Shown: piece by piece, positions 33,291-42,858 of the stretch
Layout of the letters: each line of letters begins with the position of its first letter
How positions within the stretch are numbered: the stretch's first letter is position 1
Assembly (NCBI GenBank): GCA_049520515.1
Contig: JBEKPS010000012.1
Span: 1-64,000, forward strand
Direction of reading: 5' to 3'
From: JAFAMS01 sp049520515
GTDB lineage: Bacteria; Vulcanimicrobiota; Vulcanimicrobiia; Vulcanimicrobiales; Vulcanimicrobiaceae
DNA: 64,000 nt
The notes under the pieces: model-generated
Told to the model about the DNA's origin: nothing
Databases searched by the model: none
Seen by the model: the letters and a program-made list of their open reading frames with translations, nothing else
Translations under genes and position numbers: made by a program

Positions 33291-33599
33291 CTACGCCTTC
33301 AGCTCGATGTCGACACCAGCCGGCAGGTCGAGATGCATCAAGGCATCCATCGTCTTGGGCGAGGCTTGCAAGATATCGATGAGGCGCTTGTGCGTGCGCA
33401 TCTCAAAGTGCTCGCGGCTCTTCTTATCGACGTGCGGTGAACGGTTCACGCAAAAGCGATTGATCTCGGTCGGAAGCGGAACCGGTCCGCTGACGAACGC
33501 GCCAGTACGCTTCGCGGTCTCGACGATCCGCTCGGCGGACTGATCGAGGACGCGATGATCATAGGCTTTTAAACGAATTCGAATTTTCTGCTTCGCCAT
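33291..33599 (-). CDS. rpsJ: 30S ribosomal protein S10 (NusE)
   Basis: The 102-residue S10 has RIRLKAYDHRVLDQSAERIVE and SPHVDKKSREHFEMRTHKRL. It is also the transcription antitermination factor NusE. It is the last gene of the str-type operon and is separated by a terminator and 4 kb from rplC, whereas in most bacteria rpsJ-rplC are adjacent. Confidence 0.97.
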   Translation of the reverse strand: MAKQKIRIRLKAYDHRVLDQSAERIVETAKRTGAFVSGPVPLPTEINRFCVNRSPHVDKKSREHFEMRTHKRLIDILQASPKTMDALMHLDLPAGVDIELKA

Positions 33600-33614
33600 T
33601 TTTATTCACTTTTC

Positions 33615-33645
33615 AAGGAGCTGGGTCGAGGGGCCGTTTTTCGAC
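33615..33645 (-). promoter_or_regulatory. strong hairpin in the tuf-rpsJ spacer
   Basis: GGGGCCGT/ACGGCCCC arms (about 33629-33650) form an 8-bp stem on the minus strand before rpsJ. It has no T-tract after it on that strand, so it is more likely a processing or attenuating hairpin than a terminator. An AGGAG ribosome-binding site follows it on the way to rpsJ. Confidence 0.4.
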
Positions 33646-33653
33646 GGCCCCCC

Positions 33654-33662
33654 ATTATACCA
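33654..33662 (-). promoter_or_regulatory. extended -10 promoter element before rpsJ
   Basis: TGGTATAAT on the minus strand is a perfect extended -10 box lying just after the tuf stop codon. No good -35 is present at 16-18 nt. It could give rpsJ an additional independent promoter. Confidence 0.45.
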
Positions 33663-33664
33663 TG

Positions 33665-34867
<1,203 letters not shown>

Positions 34868-34917
34868 GATTTACGTTGCCTTTATTTCCTCTCTGCGTAC
34901 TTTCGTGTAGACCGCAC

Positions 34918-37014
34918 CTATGCGGTCGCGAGCTTTTTACCCTGAGCTTTGGCTACGATCTCTTCCTCGACGCTTCGCGGCGCCTTCTCGTAGTGTGCAA
35001 ACTCCATTGTGTAGGTCGCCCGGCCTTGCGTCGCTGAACGCAAGTCGGTCGCGTAACCGAACATCTCTGAGAGCGGAACGTGCGCTTTGATGACTTGCGC
35101 ATTCCCCGCAGCTTCTTCCGTCGATTGAATTGTGCCCCGGCGCCGCATCAGGTCGCCATTAACGGCTCCCAAGTAGTCCTTCGGAGTCGTTACTTCAACG
35201 CCCATGATCGGCTCGAGCAAGATCGGTCCCGCGGCTCTGTTCGCTTCGCGAAATGCCATCGATGCCGCAATCTTAAACGCGATTTCCGACGAGTCGACGT
35301 CGTGGTACGAACCGTCGAAGGCCGTAGCCTTGAAATCGAGCACCGGATAGCCTGCGAGAACGCCGTTTTCAGCAGCTTCCCTGATGCCTTCCTGAACTGG
35401 TTTCGAGAACTCTTTGGGAACCGCGCCGCCGACGATCTTCCACTCGAAGACGAAGCCGCTTCCGGTCTCACCCGGTTCGATGCGAATCCAAACATCGCCG
35501 TATTGACCTTTGCCGCCGGTCTGACGAATGAAGCGGCCTTCGCGCTCGACCGTTTTGGTGATCCATTCCCGATAAGCGACCTGCGGCTTGCCGACGTTTG
35601 CTTCAACCTTGAACTCGCGCTTGAGACGATCCAGAATGATCTCGAGATGCAGCTCGCCCATTCCGGCGATGATTGTTTGCTGCGTCTCCTCATCGGTGCG
35701 CATTTTGAAGGTCGGATCTTCCTGGGCAAGACGCGTCAGGGCTTGACCGAGCTTATCCTGATCGGCTTTCGTCTTCGGCTCGATCGCCTGCGAGATGACG
35801 GGTTCGGGGAACGTGATCGTCTCGAGGATGATCGGATTCTTTTCATCGCACAGCGTGTCGCCGGTGCGCGTATCACCCAGACCAACGGCAGCAGCGATGT
35901 CGCCTGCGCCTATCCAGTCGATGTCTTCGCGATGGTTCGCGTGCATCCGCAGAATGCGTCCGATGCGCTCTTTGCGCCCGGAGCGAGCGTTGTAGAGGTA
36001 CGTGCCCTTTTCGAGCACGCCTGAATACACGCGGAAATACGTCAGGTTGCCATATGGATCGGTCGCGATCTTGAACGCGAGCGCCGCGAACGGCTCTTTG
36101 TCGTCGGGCTTGCGGGAGATCTCCGCGCCGTTTTTCGGATCTTTTCCGACGATCTGCTTGGCTTCAAGCGGTGACGGTAAGAAATCAACGACGGCGTCGA
36201 GCAACGGTTGCACGCCTTTGTTCTTGAACGCCGAGCCGCACAGCATTGGAAGCACCTTGCCGGAAATCGTCGCAAGCCGCAATGCGCGCTTGAGACGCTC
36301 TTCCGGAATCGTCTTTCCTTCGAGGTACATCTCGGTGAGCTCGTCGTCTTGCTCCGCGATCGCCTCGATCAGCTGGAAGCGCCACTTCTCCGCGAGATCG
36401 CGCAGCTCGCCGGGCTCGACGTCTTCGTGCTCGATCGTCGATCCGATATCATCGGTGTAGATGATCTTCTTCATCGTGAAGAGATCGATAACGCCGAGGA
36501 ACTTGTCTTCTGCACCGATCGGTATCTGGATCGGAACGGCGTTCGCGCCGAGACGCTCGTGGATCTTGCTGACGCAGTTGAAGAAATCTGCGCCCATACG
36601 ATCCATCTTATTTACGAAAATGATGCGCGGGACGTTGTACTTATTGGCTTGACGCCACACCGTCTCGGATTGCGGCTGCACCGCAGCGACCGCGTCAAAC
36701 AGCGCGACCAAACCGTCGAGGACGCGCAGCGAGCGCTCGACTTCAACAGTGAAGTCAACGTGGCCAGGCGTATCAATAATATTGATGCGCGTGTCACGCC
36801 ACGTGCACGCCGTCGCGGCTGAGGTGATCGTGATGCCGCGCTCCTGCTCTTGGACCATCCAGTCCATCGTCGCAGAGCCGTCATGAACCTCACCGAGCCG
36901 ATGCGTACGGCCAGTGTAGAAAAGAATGCGTTCGGTCGCCGTCGTCTTGCCGGCGTCGATGTGCGCGGCAATGCCGATGTTGCGAGTCCGCTCGAGGGGA
37001 AACTCCCGGGCCAT
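34918..37014 (-). CDS. fusA: elongation factor G
   Basis: Translocation GTPase of 698 residues. GIAAHIDAGKTTATERILFY (P-loop), DTPGHVDFTVEVERSLRVLD and NKMDRMGADF are present, and domains III-V follow with the C-terminal YATDLRSATQGRATY segment. This is the canonical EF-G1 in the rpsL-rpsG-fusA-tuf order. Confidence 0.98.
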   Translation of the reverse strand: MAREFPLERTRNIGIAAHIDAGKTTATERILFYTGRTHRLGEVHDGSATMDWMVQEQERGITITSAATACTWRDTRINIIDTPGHVDFTVEVERSLRVLDGLVALFDAVAAVQPQSETVWRQANKYNVPRIIFVNKMDRMGADFFNCVSKIHERLGANAVPIQIPIGAEDKFLGVIDLFTMKKIIYTDDIGSTIEHEDVEPGELRDLAEKWRFQLIEAIAEQDDELTEMYLEGKTIPEERLKRALRLATISGKVLPMLCGSAFKNKGVQPLLDAVVDFLPSPLEAKQIVGKDPKNGAEISRKPDDKEPFAALAFKIATDPYGNLTYFRVYSGVLEKGTYLYNARSGRKERIGRILRMHANHREDIDWIGAGDIAAAVGLGDTRTGDTLCDEKNPIILETITFPEPVISQAIEPKTKADQDKLGQALTRLAQEDPTFKMRTDEETQQTIIAGMGELHLEIILDRLKREFKVEANVGKPQVAYREWITKTVEREGRFIRQTGGKGQYGDVWIRIEPGETGSGFVFEWKIVGGAVPKEFSKPVQEGIREAAENGVLAGYPVLDFKATAFDGSYHDVDSSEIAFKIAASMAFREANRAAGPILLEPIMGVEVTTPKDYLGAVNGDLMRRRGTIQSTEEAAGNAQVIKAHVPLSEMFGYATDLRSATQGRATYTMEFAHYEKAPRSVEEEIVAKAQGKKLATA

Positions 37015-37026
37015 TGTTTTTAAAAT

Positions 37027-37497
37027 CTACCAGCGATAGTGAGCGAAGGCTTTGTTGGCCTCTGCCATCTTGTGAGTATCGTCGCGCTTCTTGACCGCAG
37101 CGCCGACGTTATTGGCTGCGTCCATGAGCTCGTTGGCGAGCTTTTCTTCCATCGAATGCCCTGGGCGCTGCCGAGCGAAACCGATCAGCCAGCGCATTGC
37201 CATCGCCTGACGGCGATCGGGACGCACTTCCATTGGAACTTGATAGGTTGCGCCGCCGACGCGGCGGGGCCGCACCTCAACCAACGGCATCGCATTCCCG
37301 AGCGCTTGCGTGAAGATGTCCATCGGGTCGCGTCCCGTCTTTTCGCCGACGAGGTTCAACGCTTGGTACGTGATCCGTTCGGCAATGGACTTCTTGCCGC
37401 GCGTCATCACTTTATTAATGAAGCGCGCCAGCACTTTGGAATTGAACTTCGGATCCGGTAGGATCGGTCGCTTGGGCGAGGGTCCTTTGCGGGGCAT
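37027..37497 (-). CDS. rpsG: 30S ribosomal protein S7
   Basis: The 156 residues contain KFNSKVLARFINKVMTRGKK, the VEVRPRRVGGATYQVPMEV block and the C-terminal KKRDDTHKMAEANKAFAHYRW. Standard length and position. Confidence 0.97.
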   Translation of the reverse strand: MPRKGPSPKRPILPDPKFNSKVLARFINKVMTRGKKSIAERITYQALNLVGEKTGRDPMDIFTQALGNAMPLVEVRPRRVGGATYQVPMEVRPDRRQAMAMRWLIGFARQRPGHSMEEKLANELMDAANNVGAAVKKRDDTHKMAEANKAFAHYRW

Positions 37498-37518
37498 CTC
37501 TGTATATTTCTACTTTCG

Positions 37519-37953
37519 CTACTTCGGGCGCTTTGCGCCGTATTTGGAGCGGCCTTGTTTGCGGTTTGCGGTCCCCGACGTATCGAGCGTCCCGCGAATG
37601 ATGTGGTAGCGCACCCCAGGGAGATCCTTGACGCGGCCGCCTCGTACAAGAACCACACTGTGCTCTTGAAGGTTGTGCCCGATGCCTGGGATGTACGCGG
37701 TCACTTCCTCGCCGTTGGTGAGACGGACGCGCGCGACTTTACGTAAGGCAGAATTCGGCTTCTTTGGCGTGACGGTTTTCACTTGAGTGCACACGCCGCG
37801 ACGCTGCGGGTTACCGGTAACTTCAAAACTCCGCGTCGGCAAATCAGGATGACCCGGCTTGGGACCCGTTTGAATCACGCGAAATGCGCGGGTCTTCACC
37901 TTTTTTGCAATTTTCGATCGGCCCTTACGGACCAGCTGACTGATGGTCGGCAA
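37519..37953 (-). CDS. rpsL: 30S ribosomal protein S12 with N-terminal-loop insertion
   Basis: Decoding-site protein with the universal TPKKPNSALRKVARVRL and IPGIGHNLQEHSVVLVRG blocks. It has 144 residues, about 20 more than typical. The extra segment lies at about residues 24-47 (RVIQTGPKPGHPDLPTRS and following), between the basic N-terminus and the RRGVCT block. The start is TTG at 37953 with AGGGAGCAAGG upstream. Confidence 0.96.
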   Translation of the reverse strand: MPTISQLVRKGRSKIAKKVKTRAFRVIQTGPKPGHPDLPTRSFEVTGNPQRRGVCTQVKTVTPKKPNSALRKVARVRLTNGEEVTAYIPGIGHNLQEHSVVLVRGGRVKDLPGVRYHIIRGTLDTSGTANRKQGRSKYGAKRPK

Positions 37954-38014
37954 CCTTGCTCCCTAGCACAACACAAAAGTGGCCACACCGACGGGGTGGG
38001 GCCGCAACCACGGG

Positions 38015-38043
38015 ATTATAGCAGCGCCTCTGCGTCCGGTCAA
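38015..38043 (-). promoter_or_regulatory. sigma70-type promoter for rpsL-rpsG-fusA-tuf-rpsJ
   Basis: On the minus strand TTGACC (38038-38043) and a perfect TATAAT (38015-38020) are separated by 17 nt. The predicted leader before rpsL is about 55 nt. The -35 overlaps the last bases before the msrA stop region. Confidence 0.85.
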
Positions 38044-38048
38044 TTCGG

Positions 38049-38543
38049 CTAAAAAACCTTTGGAAAGCCTATCCCGGCCGGTCCACGAGAACGCCCTGCC
38101 TTCTTTAGATAGCGCTGATGGTAGTCTTCGGCCTGCCAGAAGGTTGCGGCCGGCTCGATTTGCGTGACAATCGGCCGCCGGAACGCCCGTGAAGATTGGA
38201 GTTGCTCGAGCGTTCGCTCGGCGACCGAGCGCTGTTCACCGGAATGGACGAAAATCACCGACCGGTACTGGCTGCCCATATCCGGTCCCTGACGGTCGAG
38301 CTGCGTCGGGTCGTGGATCTCAAAGAAGACTCGAGCTAGCTGCTCGTACGAGACTCGTTCCGGGTCGAACGTCACCTCGACGACCTCGGCGTGCCCGGTT
38401 CGGCCGGAGCAGACGTCCTCGTAGCTAGGCTCGGGATGATGGCCACCCGCGTAGCCGGCGCTCGTTCCCACGACTCCAGGGATCTTGGAGAACGCCTCCT
38501 CGACGCCCCAAAAGCAACCCGCGCCGAACGTCGCCTTCTCCAT
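38049..38543 (-). CDS. msrA: peptide-methionine (S)-S-oxide reductase
   Basis: Repairs oxidised methionine. The 164 residues start MEKATFGAGCFWGVEEAF with the catalytic Cys10 in GCFW, followed by GYAGG and the EDYHQRYL block. The upstream part of the open frame overlaps the SDR gene and is not MsrA-like. The start is 1 nt after the SDR stop. Confidence 0.95.
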   Translation of the reverse strand: MEKATFGAGCFWGVEEAFSKIPGVVGTSAGYAGGHHPEPSYEDVCSGRTGHAEVVEVTFDPERVSYEQLARVFFEIHDPTQLDRQGPDMGSQYRSVIFVHSGEQRSVAERTLEQLQSSRAFRRPIVTQIEPAATFWQAEDYHQRYLKKAGRSRGPAGIGFPKVF

Positions 38544-38544
38544 C

Positions 38545-39282
38545 CTAAGCCGGTGCGAATCCCGTGGTCCGGCCACCGTCGATCGCGAGAACGATGCCGG
38601 TGATGTACGATGCATCTTCGCTCGCTAGGAACAAGGTAGCCGCTGCGACCTCCTCCGGACGTCCTGCCCGCCCCAGCGGCGTCCCCTCGAGCGCGAGATG
38701 CCGAACGCGGTCGGGAATCGCCGCGGTCATCGGCGTTTCGATATAACCGGGCGCAAGCGCGTTGACGCGCACGTTCCATTTGCCGTATTCGAGAGCAAGC
38801 GTCCGCGTCAAACTCACGACGCCGCCTTTGCTTGCGGCATAATTCGATTGGCCGATGTTGCCAAGGTAAGAACGCGACGACGTCAGGATAATGCTGCCGC
38901 CGCCGCCCTGACGCATCTCGACCGCTGCCGCGCGCGCCGTCAGAAACGTTCCGGTCAGATTGACGCGCAAGACCTCATCCCACGCATCGAGCTCGAGCTT
39001 TGAGGCCATCGCATCGCGCGTGATCCCGGCAAAGTGCGCGAGAATGTCGACTCTGCCATATTCATCTTTCGTGCGGGCGAACAACTCCGCGACGCTGGCT
39101 TGATCGGCAACGTCGACGTCGAGCGCACGTACAGCATCGCCCAAAACCGTGCGCACGCGATCGAGATCCAGATCGGCAGCGACGACATGTGCGCCCTCTT
39201 CCGCAAACCGCAGCGCGGTTGCACGGCCAATCCCGCTCGCCGCACCCGTGACGATCGCGACTTTCCCCTCGAGACGGTTCAC
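38545..39282 (-). CDS. short-chain dehydrogenase/reductase (FabG-like)
   Basis: A 245-residue classical SDR: TGAASGIG cofactor motif (residues 12-19), NNAG replaced by HFAG, and the catalytic Ser-Tyr-Lys in SSRSYLG..YAASKGG. The Ser/Tyr/Lys set is complete. Closest in style to 3-oxoacyl-ACP reductases, but the context (cysteine-dioxygenase-like upstream, msrA downstream) does not tell the substrate. The GTG start overlaps the upstream stop (GTGA). Confidence 0.85.
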   Translation of the reverse strand: MNRLEGKVAIVTGAASGIGRATALRFAEEGAHVVAADLDLDRVRTVLGDAVRALDVDVADQASVAELFARTKDEYGRVDILAHFAGITRDAMASKLELDAWDEVLRVNLTGTFLTARAAAVEMRQGGGGSIILTSSRSYLGNIGQSNYAASKGGVVSLTRTLALEYGKWNVRVNALAPGYIETPMTAAIPDRVRHLALEGTPLGRAGRPEEVAAATLFLASEDASYITGIVLAIDGGRTTGFAPA

Positions 39283-39890
39283 TCCGTTACGGGTTCGTAC
39301 ACTTTGGGCGGACCGAATACCTGATAGCGGCCGCCGGATTCATTTTCGAATGTGATTCGCTTCGGCAACTGTTCGAGCGAACGCCCGTAGGCGTGTAAGT
39401 GAAGCGAATTGACCTCGCCCGTAACGCAGATCGTGTGGAAGTCGTTCGGCATCATCGCGACCGCATTTCCGCGCTTCACAGTAATCTGATCGACGCGCTC
39501 GAGCTGGCCTTCGCCCGCAGCCGAACGATCGTCGCTGCGGCGATACAGCACGTTGTGCTCTTCCCCGTAGACTCCGGAAATGACCGCCCACGTCGTGTGA
39601 TTGTGTGGCGGCTGCGCTTTTCCGAACGCGCCCACCGAGGCGTACATTGCGAAGCGGCCGTCCGCATCTTCAGATAACCGGTAGATGCGGGGCGCGGCAC
39701 CATCTCCAAGTGGAAAATGCTCCCACGGAAAGAGCTCAGTCCGGGACGCCAACTCGGTGAGCAGCGTCTTGATATTCTCCAAACTTTTTCGCGAGATGCC
39801 ATGGGCGCTGATCTCGCGGATCGCGTCGATCGTTTGCGCAACGTTGTGCGCGCGAAGGCCTTGCGTCGTCGTCGTATTTTGCGTCAGCAT
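39279..39890 (-). CDS. cysteine dioxygenase-like cupin protein
   Basis: A 203-residue protein from the ATG at 39890. Cupin motif 1 is PPHNHTTWAVISGVYGEEHN (two metal His), and the third His is in NDFHTICVTGEVNSLHLHAYG. This fits type I cysteine dioxygenases or related thiol dioxygenases, which oxidise thiols to sulfinates. Linkage to msrA supports a sulfur-metabolism role. The long open frame upstream overlaps the divergent DoxX gene and is rejected. Confidence 0.72.
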   Translation of the reverse strand: MLTQNTTTTQGLRAHNVAQTIDAIREISAHGISRKSLENIKTLLTELASRTELFPWEHFPLGDGAAPRIYRLSEDADGRFAMYASVGAFGKAQPPHNHTTWAVISGVYGEEHNVLYRRSDDRSAAGEGQLERVDQITVKRGNAVAMMPNDFHTICVTGEVNSLHLHAYGRSLEQLPKRITFENESGGRYQVFGPPKVYEPVTE

Positions 39891-39960
39891 AAAGGGGAGG
39901 TGGAGCACGTTCCGCCGGGAAGTCGGCGGTCCCTCGCTTCCATCCAAAAAGGAGAGATCA

Positions 39961-40518
39961 ATGCGCTCGAGCTTTGGGATGTTGGTCGCTCGCTCGATCA
40001 TCGGCGGTGGGATGGCGGCGCACGGCGCGCAAAAAGCGTACGGATGGTTCGAGGGTTCCGGCCCTGCGAAGACTGCCGGCTTCATGCGCATGCTCGGTTT
40101 CGAAAATGCGGAAGCGATGGGGTCGGCGGCCGCTCATAACGAGCTCATCTCAGGCGGCCTGATCGCGAGCGGCCTGTTCGGCCCGGTCGGTCCCTCGATC
40201 CTGATCGTCAACATGCTCGTCGCAATGTCGACCGTGCACAAAGACAACGGCTTTTTTGCCTCCGACAACGGAGTAGAGGTTCCGTTGCTGTATGCGACCG
40301 CCGCACTTGCATTTGCAGCCGGCGGTTACGGTGAATGTTCTCTCGATCGCTTGTTCGGTCTCGAAGGCTTCCTTTCGAAGCGCCGCTGGTTCTATCTCGG
40401 AGTCGGCGCCGCGATCGGCACGGCAATCGCCGTGCTCAACAAACGGGTCCCCCCCACGCCGCCGCCGAGCGTTGCAGAACAAGCGCCGGCCGCACAACCA
40501 CAACCCGCACCAAATTAA
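39961..40518 (+). CDS. DoxX-family membrane protein
   Basis: The 185-residue protein has four predicted TM helices, with GMAAHGAQKAYGWF (conserved HG..K in DoxX) and GLIASGLFGPVG. It ends in a Pro/Ala-rich tail (PPTPPPSVAEQAP). The ATG at 39961 has a good AAGGAGA site. It is the first gene of the plus-strand run to 47212, 11 nt before the ABC substrate-binding protein gene. Confidence 0.82.
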   Translation: MRSSFGMLVARSIIGGGMAAHGAQKAYGWFEGSGPAKTAGFMRMLGFENAEAMGSAAAHNELISGGLIASGLFGPVGPSILIVNMLVAMSTVHKDNGFFASDNGVEVPLLYATAALAFAAGGYGECSLDRLFGLEGFLSKRRWFYLGVGAAIGTAIAVLNKRVPPTPPPSVAEQAPAAQPQPAPN

Positions 40519-40529
40519 GGAGTAACCGC

Positions 40530-41354
40530 ATGAAGCTCGTCCGCCGATTCTTGATCGCGTCGCTCGCGGCCCTCGTACTCGGGCTGTGGGTCGCCGCACC
40601 GGCGTCCGCACGCGACACGCTCGCCGATATCAAGCAGCGCGGCAAGCTCATCGTCGGTGTCAAAACCGATTACAAGCCGTTCGGCTTCCTCGATCCCTCG
40701 GGGAAAGTCGTCGGCATCGAGCCTGACCTCGCCGCGGACGTTGCGAAGCGGCTTGGCGTTGGGATCGAATACGTCCCGGTCGTCGCCGCCAACCGCATTC
40801 AATTCTTACAGCAAGGCCGAATCGACCTCATGATCGCGACCATGACGGACACGCCTGCGCGTGAAGAGCTCGTCGGAATCGTGAAGCCGAGCTACTATTC
40901 TGCCGGCGTCGACATCCTCGCTCGCAAGGGCTCGGGCCTGAAGAGCTGGGACGACGTCAAAGGCAAATCGCTCTGCGCCGTTCAGGGTGCGTTCTACAAC
41001 AAGGACATGCAAGACAAGTACGGCGCAACGCTGGTCGCGTTTCCGGGAACGCCCGAAGCGCTGACCGCCCTGCGCAGCGGCACGTGCGTCGGCTTCGTCT
41101 ATGACGACTCGTTCAACAATCCAGAGTCGCTCGATCCGGCTTGGAGCGGCGGGTTCGATCTTCCGCTCGCATCCATCGACGTGCAACCGTGGGGCTTGGC
41201 AGTCGACAAGGGCGACGATAAGTTCATGGCCTTCATGTCCGACGTCGTCAAAGATTGGCACAAGAACGGCACCATCATCGCGCTCGAGAAAAAATACAAC
41301 GTCCCCGTATCGTCGTTCTCGAAGCAGATGAACGCCGAGGCCAATAAGAAATAG
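40530..41354 (+). CDS. ABC transporter substrate-binding protein, polar amino acid type
   Basis: Periplasmic solute-binding protein (SBP_bac_3) of 274 residues, with a signal peptide (LIASLAALVLGLWVAAPASA, cleavage near residue 27) and the family start DIKQRGKLIVGVKTDYKPFGF. An AAGGAG site precedes the ATG. The TAG stop overlaps the following permease reading frame. Ligand cannot be told from sequence; the neighbouring flavin oxidase hints at an N-methylated or other amino acid. Confidence 0.92.
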   Translation: MKLVRRFLIASLAALVLGLWVAAPASARDTLADIKQRGKLIVGVKTDYKPFGFLDPSGKVVGIEPDLAADVAKRLGVGIEYVPVVAANRIQFLQQGRIDLMIATMTDTPAREELVGIVKPSYYSAGVDILARKGSGLKSWDDVKGKSLCAVQGAFYNKDMQDKYGATLVAFPGTPEALTALRSGTCVGFVYDDSFNNPESLDPAWSGGFDLPLASIDVQPWGLAVDKGDDKFMAFMSDVVKDWHKNGTIIALEKKYNVPVSSFSKQMNAEANKK

Positions 41355-42094
41355 ACCCGCTCGCGGCATTCGGCCGCTGGCTCGCAACTAACGCGCACAT
41401 TCGCCTCACGTTTCTTTATGAAATGGGAGAGCGGACGCGCATGCTCCACGGATTCGAGATGACCGTCTGGCTATCGATCGTTACGATCGTTGCCAGCACG
41501 GTCATCGGCGTGGCCGGCGTCTGGTTGCTTGGGACGCGCTGGCGCATCGTCCGGCAGATCATCACGGCGTACGTGCAGTTTTTCCGGAACACACCGCCAC
41601 TGGTTCAGCTCTATTTCTTCTACTTTGCGCTAAGCCCGCTGCTCTCGACTCGCTCGGCCGACGGCCTCTCGCATCCCTTTTTCAACAACGTTTTTTGGGC
41701 GTCGTTCTCGCTCTCACTCTTTGCCGGCGCATTCAACGTCGAGATCTTCCGTTCGGGCATCGAAGCGATTCCGCGTACGACGCTCGAGGCGGCTGAGTCG
41801 CTCGGATTCTCGCGTGTGCAGAGCTTCGTGCGGATCCTTTTCCCGCTCGCGTTTCGGATCGGTCTGCCGGCCTTCACCAACAATATCGTGAACCTCGTGA
41901 AAACGACATCGCTCGCGTATGCGATCGCCGTCCCCGAGCTGCTCTACGTCTCCAATCAAATTTGGTCCGACGAGCTGAACGTCCCCGAGATGATGGTCTT
42001 TATCTTGATCGCGTACGTCGCGCTCGTCGCAATCGTCGTATGGGCGATGGAGCTGCTCGAGAAACGCTTGCGCGTCCCCGGTTACGGTCTATGA
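41351..42094 (+). CDS. amino-acid ABC transporter permease 1, possible ATA start
   Basis: Inner-membrane subunit (HisM/GlnP family) with the EAA-type loop GIEAIPRTTLEAAESLGFS. The ordinary candidate start is ATG at 41423 (MGERTRM), which has no Shine-Dalgarno. The 24 codons before it are open, GC3-rich and read like protein (FGRWLATNAHIRLTFLYE), beginning at an ATA that overlaps the upstream TAG as ATAG with a GAGG about 11 nt before. With ATA the protein has 247 residues; with ATG, 223. Function is firm, start is not. Confidence 0.75.
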   Translation: MDPLAAFGRWLATNAHIRLTFLYEMGERTRMLHGFEMTVWLSIVTIVASTVIGVAGVWLLGTRWRIVRQIITAYVQFFRNTPPLVQLYFFYFALSPLLSTRSADGLSHPFFNNVFWASFSLSLFAGAFNVEIFRSGIEAIPRTTLEAAESLGFSRVQSFVRILFPLAFRIGLPAFTNNIVNLVKTTSLAYAIAVPELLYVSNQIWSDELNVPEMMVFILIAYVALVAIVVWAMELLEKRLRVPGYGL

Positions 42095-42858
42095 TCACGA
42101 AACGCGTGCTGTTCTTTTCCATCGCGTTCTTTGCCGGATCGGTCGCGTTCGCGCAAGCGCAAAGCGCCGCCGGGAAGCCCGGAGTGCTTGCGACGCTCGT
42201 GAAGTGGACGCCGCTGCTTTTTCACGGCTTTCTCTTCAATCTCGCCATCAGCGTCTGTTCGATGGCGCTCGGGACTGCGCTCGGCGTCGTCCTTGGTATC
42301 TTTCTCATCTCGCGGCGCGCTCCAGTCGAGCGATCGGCCTATTGGTTCATGCAAGTCTTTCGAAATGCGCCCTGGCTCGTCTTGATGTTCTTCGTGATGT
42401 ACTTGACGCCGTTCGAATTTCGCACGCCCTTCGGAACGGTCCCGTTTCCGGATTGGATCAAGGCGACGGTCGGCCTCGCGCTGCCGGTCATGGCGAACGT
42501 CTCCGAGATCTTTCGCGGCGGCGTCGTCTCGTTGCCGTACACGCAATGGGAGGCGGCGCAATCACTCGGGTTCGATTATCTGCAGACACTTCGTTTGATC
42601 ATCGTCCCGCAAGCCGTGACGCGTATGCTGCCGCCGTGGATGAACCTCTACGCGATTCTCACGCAATCGACGACGCTCGCATCGATCTTGGGCGTAACCG
42701 AAGTGCTGACGTTAACGCGTAACGTGCTCGGCGCCGAAGGCCGCACCGAACTTCTCATGCCGTTCTACGGCTATGTCCTCGTGTGGTTCTTCCTCTACTG
42801 TTATCCCATTGCCGTATATACCAAGCGGCTCGAGCGACGGTTTGCGGTGGCGTCATGA
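42091..42858 (+). CDS. amino-acid ABC transporter permease 2
   Basis: A 255-residue permease of the same family, with EAA loop GGVVSLPYTQWEAAQSLGFDYLQ. An unusual N-terminal hydrophobic segment (FFSIAFFAGSVAFAQAQ) precedes the first permease helix and looks like a signal peptide. The start overlaps the previous stop (ATGA), and the end overlaps the ATPase start (ATGA). Confidence 0.9.
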   Translation: MITKRVLFFSIAFFAGSVAFAQAQSAAGKPGVLATLVKWTPLLFHGFLFNLAISVCSMALGTALGVVLGIFLISRRAPVERSAYWFMQVFRNAPWLVLMFFVMYLTPFEFRTPFGTVPFPDWIKATVGLALPVMANVSEIFRGGVVSLPYTQWEAAQSLGFDYLQTLRLIIVPQAVTRMLPPWMNLYAILTQSTTLASILGVTEVLTLTRNVLGAEGRTELLMPFYGYVLVWFFLYCYPIAVYTKRLERRFAVAS

